Source of the DNA: Chloracidobacterium sp. UBA7659
Lineage (GTDB): Bacteria; Acidobacteriota; Blastocatellia; Pyrinomonadales; Pyrinomonadaceae
Assembly: GCA_002483395.1 (NCBI GenBank)
Contig: DLHV01000076.1
Coordinates: 40,642 to 69,802 of the forward strand
Length of the DNA: 29,161 nucleotides
Direction: 5' to 3'
The notes beneath the pieces are model-generated. The model was not told where the DNA came from. It ran no database searches and saw only the letters and a list, made by a program, of their open reading frames with translations. Both the position numbers and the translations under genes were made by a program. Of this stretch, positions 22,663-29,161 are shown piece after piece (within the stretch, counting starts at the first letter, position 1; every line of letters begins with the position of its first letter).

Positions 22663-25017
22663 ATGTCAAAGGTATTTCTGACAATAATCGTGACCATCTT
22701 CGCGGTTGCCTCGGGCTGGCCGCCGATCGAGTCTTCTCGCGGGAGTGAGCCTGCACAGGTTATTCCCGGGAAAACCGCCGATATCGCGGCTATCTGGGAG
22801 TCAGATCAGCGTCTTACGCGATCCGAGACGGCCTCACAGACGAGCATTAACTTTGCCCGGAGCATCGCGGCAGACGGAGTCGGACGGGTGCATCTGGTGT
22901 GGCGCGAGGATCAGGATGGAAGCTCAGAGATCTATTACAAACGTTCACCGGATGGCGGCGTGAGTTGGGGCCCGGCCATCCGCTTGACCAATGCCTCTGG
23001 GAGATCGGACAACCCGTCGATCGCCGTCAGCGGTAACACAGTCGCCGTAGCATGGTGGGACGAGCGAACGGGTGCGCACCAAATCTGGTCGAAGCGGTCG
23101 ATTGACGGCGGAATAACCTGGCAACCCGACGTCCAGATTACATTTTCGCCGGGCGGCGGGGCCTACTGTTCGTTGGCCGTACGGGAGGATAAATGGCACG
23201 TCGTTTATGTTGACGGACGCGACGGCCACGAGGAGGTTTATTACACGCGTTCACTCGATGCCGGTGTCAACTGGTCGGCTCCGATCCGGCTCTCGGCCCT
23301 GCCGGACAGCTCTTACACGCCGACAGCCGCCGTTTGGCAATCCAATGTTTATGTTGCCTGGACTGACACTCGACACGGCGGCTCGCAATCGTCGCTCGAA
23401 GAGGAGTACTTCCGACGTTCCACCGATGGCGGCGCAACCTTCGAGCCTGAACAGCGCCTTACAACCGATCCACCGGGAAGTCCTGCGAACTCGTGGGCGC
23501 CGTCACTGGCGGCTCGGGACCAATACGTCTGGATCACTTGGTTTGATACTCGTGATGGCAACTTCGAGATCTACACCAGGCGATCAATCGATGGCGGTGT
23601 CTCGTGGTCATCAGACACTCGCTTGACGACAACGGCCGGCCAGTCTCAACGGCCTTCGATCGCCTTGCTCGGACAACAGCTATTTATTTCTTACTGGGAC
23701 AATGACACGGGTAACGACGAGATATATGTTTTACGCTCAGATGACCTTGGCTCGACGTGGCAGCCGCCTGAGCGTCTAACCTTTTCCGCCGGATCGTCGT
23801 CTTTTTCGAGCACGGCCGCCGCTAAGACCGGAGTCCACATTACGTGGACGGATACGCGTGACGGCAACACGGAGGTGTATTACAAGCGCCTGTCCGGTAC
23901 GCCGGTTCGCGTCGGCAATGGCCGCATCGCATTCACGCGGTCTATAAAAGGTGCCCTTCAGATTTTCACAGTTGCCTCTGACGGCATCGATGAGAGGCAA
24001 CTAACATTCGTTGGCAATAACGAATACCCGGCATGGTCGAAGGATGGTACAAAGCTCGCTTTTAGCTCGAACCGCAGCGGTGCCTTTGAGATCTGGTCGA
24101 TGAATCCGGACGGTTCAGACCAGGAGCAGATCACGAACAGCTCACCGGGCTTAAGCTTTGTCCCCGATTGGTCATACGACGGGACGCGTATCGCCTACGC
24201 TTTCGTTGAACCGGGCCTCGGACATGCCGAAGTGTGGGTTATGAATTCGGATGGAACTCAACCGACCCGGTTTACAGCCACGCCGCCGAACGGCCAGTTT
24301 AGGTGGAGCCTGCATCCGACTTGGGAGCCCGGCGATGAGCGAATTTACTACGCTTCAACGACCAGCGGTGGGTTGCAAGTCTGGGGCATGTTTTCTAACG
24401 GTCAAGGACAGGAGCAGAAAACCAACGGGCTGGGATCCGGCTACCCTCACGCGAATGTCCCGGAGTTTAGCCGTGACGGTAAACTGACCTTCTGGGCCGG
24501 TTTCGAGGGCCAATTCGGCGAGGTTTGGATCGTCCGGATCGGCTCCACTGAAGGCCCCGTGCGGTTGACGGAGACGCCCGACCCGATGAGCAGCGATAAT
24601 CCGGCTTGGGCTCCTGATGGTACCAAGATCCTTTTCGATAGTAATCAACCAAGCCCCAATGGAGGCGTCAATGTATGGACCGTAAACGCGGATGGTTCCG
24701 ATCCGACGCTTCTAATCCCGGGTGGCAGTGGACAAACCGCATGGCAGCCGGTTTTCAGCGCAACCGCAGATATGAGCGGTCGAGTAACAACTCAGAACGG
24801 CCGCGGCGTCCACCCGTCGGCCATCGTGACGATGACCGATAGCGTCGGAAATGTCAGATACGCCCGGACGAACCCATTCGGCTATTACAGGTTTTCAGGA
24901 ATTGCAACCGGACAAAGCTACACGATCGCAGTGCGTGCCAAACAGTTTGTATTTACATCACGGACGATCAGTGTTTGGGAAGACCTGACAAATATTGATT
25001 TCGTTGCAGAACCCTAG
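22663..25017 (+). CDS. Secreted Asp-box (BNR) and PD40 propeller protein with the same C-terminal domain
   Basis: The protein has 784 residues with a signal-like N-terminus 'MSKVFLTIIVTIFAV'. Six Asp-box motifs of the S-x-D-x-G-x-T/S-W/F type occur between about 95 and 366 ('SPDGGVSW', 'SIDGGITW', 'SLDAGVNW', 'STDGGATF', 'SIDGGVSW', 'SDDLGSTW'), the pattern of sialidase-like propellers. Residues about 418-700 form a second, TolB/PD40 propeller. The last 84 residues ('MSGRVTTQNGRGVHPSA' onward) match the C-terminus of the previous protein. The sialidase Arg-triad was not identified, so an enzymatic role is not claimed. It lies 34 bases after its paralogue and is the last gene of the sigma-factor operon. 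Confidence 0.82.
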   Translation: MSKVFLTIIVTIFAVASGWPPIESSRGSEPAQVIPGKTADIAAIWESDQRLTRSETASQTSINFARSIAADGVGRVHLVWREDQDGSSEIYYKRSPDGGVSWGPAIRLTNASGRSDNPSIAVSGNTVAVAWWDERTGAHQIWSKRSIDGGITWQPDVQITFSPGGGAYCSLAVREDKWHVVYVDGRDGHEEVYYTRSLDAGVNWSAPIRLSALPDSSYTPTAAVWQSNVYVAWTDTRHGGSQSSLEEEYFRRSTDGGATFEPEQRLTTDPPGSPANSWAPSLAARDQYVWITWFDTRDGNFEIYTRRSIDGGVSWSSDTRLTTTAGQSQRPSIALLGQQLFISYWDNDTGNDEIYVLRSDDLGSTWQPPERLTFSAGSSSFSSTAAAKTGVHITWTDTRDGNTEVYYKRLSGTPVRVGNGRIAFTRSIKGALQIFTVASDGIDERQLTFVGNNEYPAWSKDGTKLAFSSNRSGAFEIWSMNPDGSDQEQITNSSPGLSFVPDWSYDGTRIAYAFVEPGLGHAEVWVMNSDGTQPTRFTATPPNGQFRWSLHPTWEPGDERIYYASTTSGGLQVWGMFSNGQGQEQKTNGLGSGYPHANVPEFSRDGKLTFWAGFEGQFGEVWIVRIGSTEGPVRLTETPDPMSSDNPAWAPDGTKILFDSNQPSPNGGVNVWTVNADGSDPTLLIPGGSGQTAWQPVFSATADMSGRVTTQNGRGVHPSAIVTMTDSVGNVRYARTNPFGYYRFSGIATGQSYTIAVRAKQFVFTSRTISVWEDLTNIDFVAEP
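24775..24811 (+). repeat. Second copy of the 37-bp block
   Basis: Identical to 22389-22425, in the same position within the C-terminal domain of the downstream paralogue. About 2.39 kb separates the copies. Confidence 0.9.
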
Positions 25018-25069
25018 AGGGGAAGCTTCCATGCTGCGTATTTGCCACTGTTACCCGGCGTGGCAAGAT

Positions 25070-25087
25070 CAAATAGAGTCCTATTTG
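25070..25087. terminator. AT-rich inverted repeat at a convergent gene junction
   Basis: CAAATAG (25070-25076) and CTATTTG (25081-25087) are perfect inverted copies with a 4-base loop, in the 70-base gap between the rightward propeller gene and the leftward transporter gene. The stem is short and AT-rich with no following T run, so a terminator role is weakly supported. Confidence 0.3.
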
Positions 25088-26269
25088 CTAGCTCACCCTA
25101 TTTGAATTCGAAGTCGCCAAAATGACTTGAAGAACTATCAATAAAATACAACTCAACAAGATAATCAGAAACCCGGCGCGAAGACTGTTAAACGTGGATG
25201 AAATTAATCCGACCAGCCATGTAACGAGAGCCCCACCAAGACTTCCGAGTACAAAGATTGGCATCGCCTGTTGGGTCGCGTTAGATCCGAAGATCTTTGT
25301 GAAACGGGACATGTTTGTTGGAAACACGGAGGAACATCCTAGTCCTAACACAGCCGATCCAACCAAGAGGAAGGTGAAGCTTTCCGTCACCATGATCAAT
25401 AATATCCCGCTCGTCATCACGATCAAACTAGTCACGAGAACCGTGTTCTCCGAAAAGCGTCGAAAGAAGATCGGTGCGATGCCTCTACCAGCAACGAGGA
25501 ATGTGAAATATACGAGAGCGGCCGAGATCCATCCAGATGACTCAACCCGCATCAAACGTCCTTGATACGTTGTTATCCAGCCACCAACACTGCTTTCTAT
25601 CCCAATATGAACAAAATTGAAAATAGCAATAAACCATGCGGTTTTCGTGGTCCAGATTGGGATTGTGAACCCGAGGCTCTCATCGGACGATCTGGCGCTC
25701 TCCCGGTAATTCGAAAAAACGATAAATAGGCCGATCGTTAGGAACATCACAGATAGCACCATCGTCGGTACCGCAACGCTAATGGGTGTGCCAATGTGGT
25801 CAACAAACGGTTTGGACAATATAGCGCCGATGCCCCAGAAAAAGTTGACGGTATTCAACGCCGAAGCGGATCTTTCAGGGTCGAGTTCGACGACGAGCAT
25901 ATTAATGGCCGGAATGGTCAGTCCGATTCCGATGCCGTAGGTCGAGACGGCCGCTTCACACCAAAACCAGGAGTCGGAGTTAAGCCCGGCACATCCGAAA
26001 GCCATTAGGCAAAATCCGCCAAACAGAGATTTAAGATATCCGAGCTTTCCTAGGAGGCGGCCGTAACAAAGTGTCCCAGCGAGTGAGCCCGCGAACTGTC
26101 CAACGAAAAGGTAGCCTAATTCCTGATCATTCAGATTCAACCGCGTGGAAAGTATCGGCAATATCTGCCCCAGCAGAACCGTTAGTATTCCAGTCAGAAT
26201 AAATCCGGCGCAGAGAAGTATCATTAAATTCCCGCCGGGTCGCATCGGGATGTCTTGGGTAAGTCCCAT
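25088..26269 (-). CDS. Major facilitator superfamily transporter
   Basis: The protein has 393 residues with about twelve hydrophobic segments in two halves. The N-half has 'GQFAGSLAGTLCYGRLLGKL' (about 57-76), including the 'G.l.grLG' loop 2-3 signature. The pattern, with 'GIGIGLTIPAINMLVVEL' and 'NFFWGIGAILSKPFV', recalls FucP-type sugar carriers, but the substrate cannot be fixed. The ATG lies 14 bases after the lacI stop and the two genes form one leftward unit, so a sugar or a derivative sensed by that repressor is a likely substrate. No ribosome site is visible. Confidence 0.85.
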   Translation of the reverse strand: MGLTQDIPMRPGGNLMILLCAGFILTGILTVLLGQILPILSTRLNLNDQELGYLFVGQFAGSLAGTLCYGRLLGKLGYLKSLFGGFCLMAFGCAGLNSDSWFWCEAAVSTYGIGIGLTIPAINMLVVELDPERSASALNTVNFFWGIGAILSKPFVDHIGTPISVAVPTMVLSVMFLTIGLFIVFSNYRESARSSDESLGFTIPIWTTKTAWFIAIFNFVHIGIESSVGGWITTYQGRLMRVESSGWISAALVYFTFLVAGRGIAPIFFRRFSENTVLVTSLIVMTSGILLIMVTESFTFLLVGSAVLGLGCSSVFPTNMSRFTKIFGSNATQQAMPIFVLGSLGGALVTWLVGLISSTFNSLRAGFLIILLSCILLIVLQVILATSNSNRVS

Positions 26270-26283
26270 AACACGGAAATGTT

Positions 26284-27378
26284 CTATTTGGAAGGCCGCC
26301 CCGAGGATTTCTTGCTAATGGCGGCGGTTGATTGGCGAATTATGAGCTCCGGTTCAACTGTCAATGTTTGGGGAACTTCGCCACGGTTATTTGCCTTGGA
26401 GATCGCACTGAGAAGAGTTTTTCCGGCTAATTCTCCCATTTCAAAAAGCGGTTGACGGATCGTTGTCAACGCCGGATTATGAAACTCTGCAGCATAAATG
26501 TCGTCGAAGCCCAGAACCGAGACGTCCTCGGGGACCCTCAATCCAACCTCTTGCAAGGCGCGAATTGCACCGATCGCTGAAATATCGTTGAACGCAAAAA
26601 GTGCCGTGAAGGGCTTTCCGTGAGCGAGAATTTTCTTTGCAGCTATATACCCGATCTCCGGTGTTCCAATATCACCTTCAAGCTGCGCCGTCAATTTACT
26701 GTCAACAGTAATTCCTCGCTTTTGAGCCGCTTCGATTATTGTTTCCCAGCGAACAGGTGTGTCTGTACTAAAATCCTGCCCTTTTATCAAAGCGATTTGG
26801 CGATGTCCAAGTTCGAAAAGGTGGCCGATTCCGAGTTCCGCGGCGACTTGGTGATTAAGTACGACGTTCGTGATCCCGTCTATGTCCTCATGACCGGCAA
26901 CGGTAACCACCGGGAGATCGGTTTTGAACCGGATTTGCGTATCGACGGCGATGATCCCGTCAACCTGCCGGTCGATAAGCATTTGCGGGTTTTGCTCAAG
27001 CAGATCGTCACGATGAAAATGGCTTGTCGCCATATAAAAATAGCCGCTTTTCCTAAGGGCCGATTCGATCCCGTTCAGAACGATGGCACAGTAACCGCCG
27101 GTCAACTCCGAAACCAGAACACCTACGGTAAAACTCTGATTCGCCCTTAGCGAGCGGGCGAAATAGTGTGGACGATAATTGTATTTGCGGGCTCCCTCGA
27201 GTATCCGTGCCCGTGTTTCTTGTGGAATCGTATTTGCGCGCGGCGTATTGTTCAGGACTACTGAGATCGTTCCCGGTGACAATCCGAGGTGTCCGGCGAG
27301 TTCCTTTAGTGTGATCCCTCGGCCGTTGGTATCGTACCTATTGACCGCGATCCGCGATTTTTCGTTCTTTTTCGACAC
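26284..27378 (-). CDS. LacI-family transcriptional regulator
   Basis: The protein has 364 residues with a GTG start. The LacI helix-turn-helix is at about 22-44 ('TLKELAGHLGLSPGTISVVL'), with the hinge helix near 'RPHYFARSLR' (69-78). The periplasmic-binding-protein-like core shows 'VGVLVSELTGGYCAIVLNGI', 'DGIIAVD', 'ALFAFNDISAIGAIRALQEV' and 'VPEDVSVLGFDDI'. Such proteins repress sugar genes until an inducer binds the core. The first 20 residues extend beyond the usual start of the domain. The gene is divergent from the TonB receptor gene, whose promoter carries LacI-type half-sites, and is followed by the transporter gene. Confidence 0.93.
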   Translation of the reverse strand: MSKKNEKSRIAVNRYDTNGRGITLKELAGHLGLSPGTISVVLNNTPRANTIPQETRARILEGARKYNYRPHYFARSLRANQSFTVGVLVSELTGGYCAIVLNGIESALRKSGYFYMATSHFHRDDLLEQNPQMLIDRQVDGIIAVDTQIRFKTDLPVVTVAGHEDIDGITNVVLNHQVAAELGIGHLFELGHRQIALIKGQDFSTDTPVRWETIIEAAQKRGITVDSKLTAQLEGDIGTPEIGYIAAKKILAHGKPFTALFAFNDISAIGAIRALQEVGLRVPEDVSVLGFDDIYAAEFHNPALTTIRQPLFEMGELAGKTLLSAISKANNRGEVPQTLTVEPELIIRQSTAAISKKSSGRPSK

Positions 27379-27380
27379 GA

Positions 27381-27395
27381 TGTGAGTCTCTCACA
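27381..27395. repeat. Inverted repeat just upstream of the lacI start
   Basis: TGTGAG (27381-27386) and CTCACA (27390-27395) are perfect inverted copies separated by 3 bases, ending 2 bases before the GTG. It overlaps the region where the ribosome site should be, so a translational hairpin or an autoregulatory operator are both possible. Confidence 0.4.
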
Positions 27396-27498
27396 CAAGA
27401 AATACCAGCGCAAGAGTTGTTATCTTCCCTACAACACCAGGTTTTCTTGCGGTTTATCTAAGTCTTCGCAGAAACGGTCTCGGACATCAAATTTTGTC

Positions 27499-27527
27499 TT
27501 GACCTTTCTTAAATTCAATGTTATACC
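27499..27527 (+). promoter_or_regulatory. Predicted sigma-70-type promoter of the TonB receptor gene
   Basis: TTGACC (27499-27504), 17 bases, then TATACC (27522-27527). The -35 box has five of six consensus bases, the -10 is fair and the spacing is ideal. The start would be near 27534, giving a long leader of about 300 bases to the ATG at 27841. Confidence 0.5.
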
Positions 27528-27533
27528 ATTTAG

Positions 27534-27558
27534 CAAAACGATTTGCCAAAACGATTTG
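27534..27558. promoter_or_regulatory. Tandem LacI-type operator half-palindromes
   Basis: CAAAACGATTTG occurs twice, at 27534-27545 and 27547-27558, 13 bases apart. Each copy has CAAA and TTTG arms around an ACGA centre, the CG-centred form usual for LacI-family operators. The pair sits at the predicted transcription start of the TonB receptor gene, an ideal place for repression by the adjacent LacI protein. Confidence 0.6.
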
Positions 27559-27630
27559 TTGAAACTCAACCAAACTGGTGCTCCGATCATAAAAATCAAA
27601 TATTAAGTCCACATTGCGTGTGAAGATGGC

Positions 27631-27686
27631 AGTTGAGGCAACTTTATTCAACAAATCCTGGCGACGGTGAATTGGATATACCAATT
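27631..27686. repeat. Two small inverted repeats in the receptor leader
   Basis: AGTTG/CAACT (27631-27635 and 27639-27643, 3-base loop) and AATTGG/CCAATT (27670-27675 and 27681-27686, 5-base loop). Both are perfect but short. They lie inside the predicted 300-base leader and might be regulatory hairpins. No riboswitch I know is recognised in the rest of 27559-27840. Confidence 0.3.
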
Positions 27687-27830
27687 AACCCACAACGCAA
27701 GTTTATAGATCTGGAGACATGATATCAAGCGGTGCAGGGTTGGCAAAAAGGCGTTTTGTGCAGGTCGTAACATTAGTAACGTGAGTCGCCTGTTGTAACG
27801 GAGAGAAACACGAAAAATTAATATCAATTC

Positions 27831-27835
27831 AGGAG
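27831..27835 (+). promoter_or_regulatory. Ribosome binding site of the TonB receptor gene
   Basis: AGGAG lies 5 bases before the ATG at 27841 and fixes that start over any downstream ATG, such as codon 4. Confidence 0.8.
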
Positions 27836-27840
27836 TAACC

Positions 27841-29161
27841 ATGAACTATATGCGAATTAGAATACTAACAATGTTCCTTTTGCTCTTCGTGCTTTGTACG
27901 GGGGCAATTCTGGCTCAAACTACAAGCGGCTCGATTACGGGAACGGTTGTTGATCCGCAAGAGGCTGCGATCCCAAATGCGACAGTAACCGTAACTGAAG
28001 AAGGAAGAAGCTTTAAAATAACCGCCACTACCGATGGCGAAGGCCGTTTTGTTTTTCCGATCGTCCCACCCGGAACATACACCGTCAGCGTTGAGGCTGG
28101 CGGTTTTAAAAAACAAGAGCGTAAAGGTGTCACACTTGTTTCGAATGACAGATTGACACTCGGAAACTTAAGTTTGGAAATAGGAACACCTTCTGAAACT
28201 GTCAACGTTACGAGTGAAGCGACGCTTGTGCAAGCCGACAGCGGCGAGCGTTCATTTGGGGTTCAAGGTGAACAGATTCGAAATCTCGGTATCAAAACCC
28301 GAAGCTTCATCAACCTTGCTACCTTAGCACCGGGCGTGGTTGCTAACGGTGCCGGAGATGGTAATAGTTCGGACAGCACTGGTATAAGTGTGAACGGTGT
28401 CAGAACTAATTCAAACAATGTTCAAATTGACGGCATCACCAGCGTTGATACAGGTAACAATGGAACACTTTCTAGAATTCCGCTTGATTCAGTCGGCGAA
28501 TTCAAACTTGTGACATCTTCTTCGCAAGCCGAATATGGACGCTCATCCGGTGCACAGATCATTGCGGTTACCAGAAGCGGCGACAGGGACTTTCACGGCT
28601 CTTTTTACTATTATCGCCGCCACACAGGCCTAAATGCCAACACCTTTGACAATAACCGAAATAACCGTGCGAGACCTATCTCAGACCAGGAAGACATCGG
28701 CTATACGATCGGCGGCCCGATCTATATTCCCGGCTTTTTCAACAGGGACAAGAAGCGACTGTTCTTTTTTGTGAACCAGGAATGGACGCCGCGAATTACG
28801 CCAAACAATATCAGCCGCGTGCGCGTTCCAACGGCACTTGAAAGGACCGGAGACTTTTCACAATCAACACAATCGAATAGTGCTAACAATGGGATATTCA
28901 ATACTATTCGGGATTACACAACAGGCTTGCCATGTACCAGCGCCAATAACCAAGCCAATCCGGGCGGTTGTTTCAACGACGGTGGCGTTTTAGGAAGGAT
29001 TCCACAAAATAGGCTTTATGCCCCTGGTCTGAGATTTCTTAGTTTATACCCGTTGCCGAATCACACGCAGTTGCCCGGTGAAAACTACAACTTCGAAGAG
29101 CAAATTTCCAACGATACTAAAGAGCGTAACGACACCGTGCGAATTGATTACAATATCAACG
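27841..29161 (+). CDS. Oar-like TonB-dependent receptor, N-terminal part (runs off the right edge)
   Basis: The first 440 codons are present with no stop. A signal peptide (1-25, 'CTGAILA-QTT') is followed by a carboxypeptidase-regulatory-like domain at about 30-112 ('SGSITGTVVDPQEAAIPNAT', 'GEGRFVFPIVPPGTYTVSVE'). The plug follows, containing 'NGVRTNSNNVQIDGITSVD' and 'EYGRSSGAQIIAVTRSG', and then 'IGYTIGGPIYIPGFFN' and 'KRLFFFVNQEW' at the start of the barrel. This is the large family expanded in acidobacteria, normally 1000-1200 residues, for import or surface handling of polymers or sugars across the outer membrane. The linked LacI repressor and transporter suggest a carbohydrate substrate. 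The intact signal and good ribosome site argue for a functional gene. Confidence 0.9.
   Translation, partial: MNYMRIRILTMFLLLFVLCTGAILAQTTSGSITGTVVDPQEAAIPNATVTVTEEGRSFKITATTDGEGRFVFPIVPPGTYTVSVEAGGFKKQERKGVTLVSNDRLTLGNLSLEIGTPSETVNVTSEATLVQADSGERSFGVQGEQIRNLGIKTRSFINLATLAPGVVANGAGDGNSSDSTGISVNGVRTNSNNVQIDGITSVDTGNNGTLSRIPLDSVGEFKLVTSSSQAEYGRSSGAQIIAVTRSGDRDFHGSFYYYRRHTGLNANTFDNNRNNRARPISDQEDIGYTIGGPIYIPGFFNRDKKRLFFFVNQEWTPRITPNNISRVRVPTALERTGDFSQSTQSNSANNGIFNTIRDYTTGLPCTSANNQANPGGCFNDGGVLGRIPQNRLYAPGLRFLSLYPLPNHTQLPGENYNFEEQISNDTKERNDTVRIDYNIN

Noticed and set aside
27760..27800. Possible riboswitch in the TonB receptor leader
   Set aside because: No conserved core of any riboswitch class I know can be found. 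Only short inverted repeats are present.

Overview
This window looks like part of an integrated conjugative or plasmid-derived element (about 1-19.45 kb) next to ordinary chromosomal accessory genes (about 19.8-29.16 kb). The host is probably an acidobacterium, perhaps Blastocatellia. That guess rests on the Oar-type TonB receptor with an N-terminal carboxypeptidase-regulatory domain at the right edge and on the secreted TolB/PD40 and Asp-box proteins. It is an inference from gene content, not from a marker gene. No tRNA, rRNA, CRISPR array, integrase or transposase was seen.

Element, leftward-transcribed cassette 1 (1-4.0 kb). This is a PRTRC cassette (ParB-related, ThiF-related cassette). 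It has an E-position protein, the ubiquitin-like protein C, a small unknown, an F-position protein, an ERF single-strand annealing protein, the E2-like protein B, and the start of protein A, whose JAB peptidase part would lie beyond base 1. The ThiF/E1 gene would be expected further left. The ERF gene and the 80-residue gene are extra to the usual order.

Element, cassette 2 (4.17-10.94 kb, also leftward). A DUF3854/Toprim primase-like protein, an orphan N6-adenine methyltransferase and a strawberry-notch-type helicase are packed end to end. Next comes a sigma-54 activator made only of an AAA+ domain and a Fis-type helix-turn-helix.

Element, cassette 3 (11.55-18.32 kb, leftward). This is a type IV secretion operon in the order VirB2, VirB3, VirB4, VirB5/TrbJ, VirB6/TrbL, ending at a strong palindrome. 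A VirB1-like lytic transglycosylase is divergently transcribed from 18.48 kb. The gap between them carries two back-to-back sigma-54 promoter motifs, each with GG-N10-GC spacing. A simple model is that the element's own sigma-54 activator switches on the secretion operon and the transglycosylase together.

Boundary (19.44-19.8 kb). Directly after the transglycosylase stop lies what looks like the relic of an NrdG-type radical SAM protein, a candidate scar at the edge of the element.

Right part. An ECF sigma factor, a membrane protein in the anti-sigma position, a Spy/CpxP-like periplasmic protein and two secreted beta-propeller paralogues form one rightward operon. The paralogues share a C-terminal domain with a 37-bp identical block. 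A convergent lacI-MFS pair follows. The lacI gene faces a TonB-dependent receptor gene whose predicted promoter carries a tandem LacI-type operator at the expected transcription start. This looks like a small carbohydrate-uptake locus.
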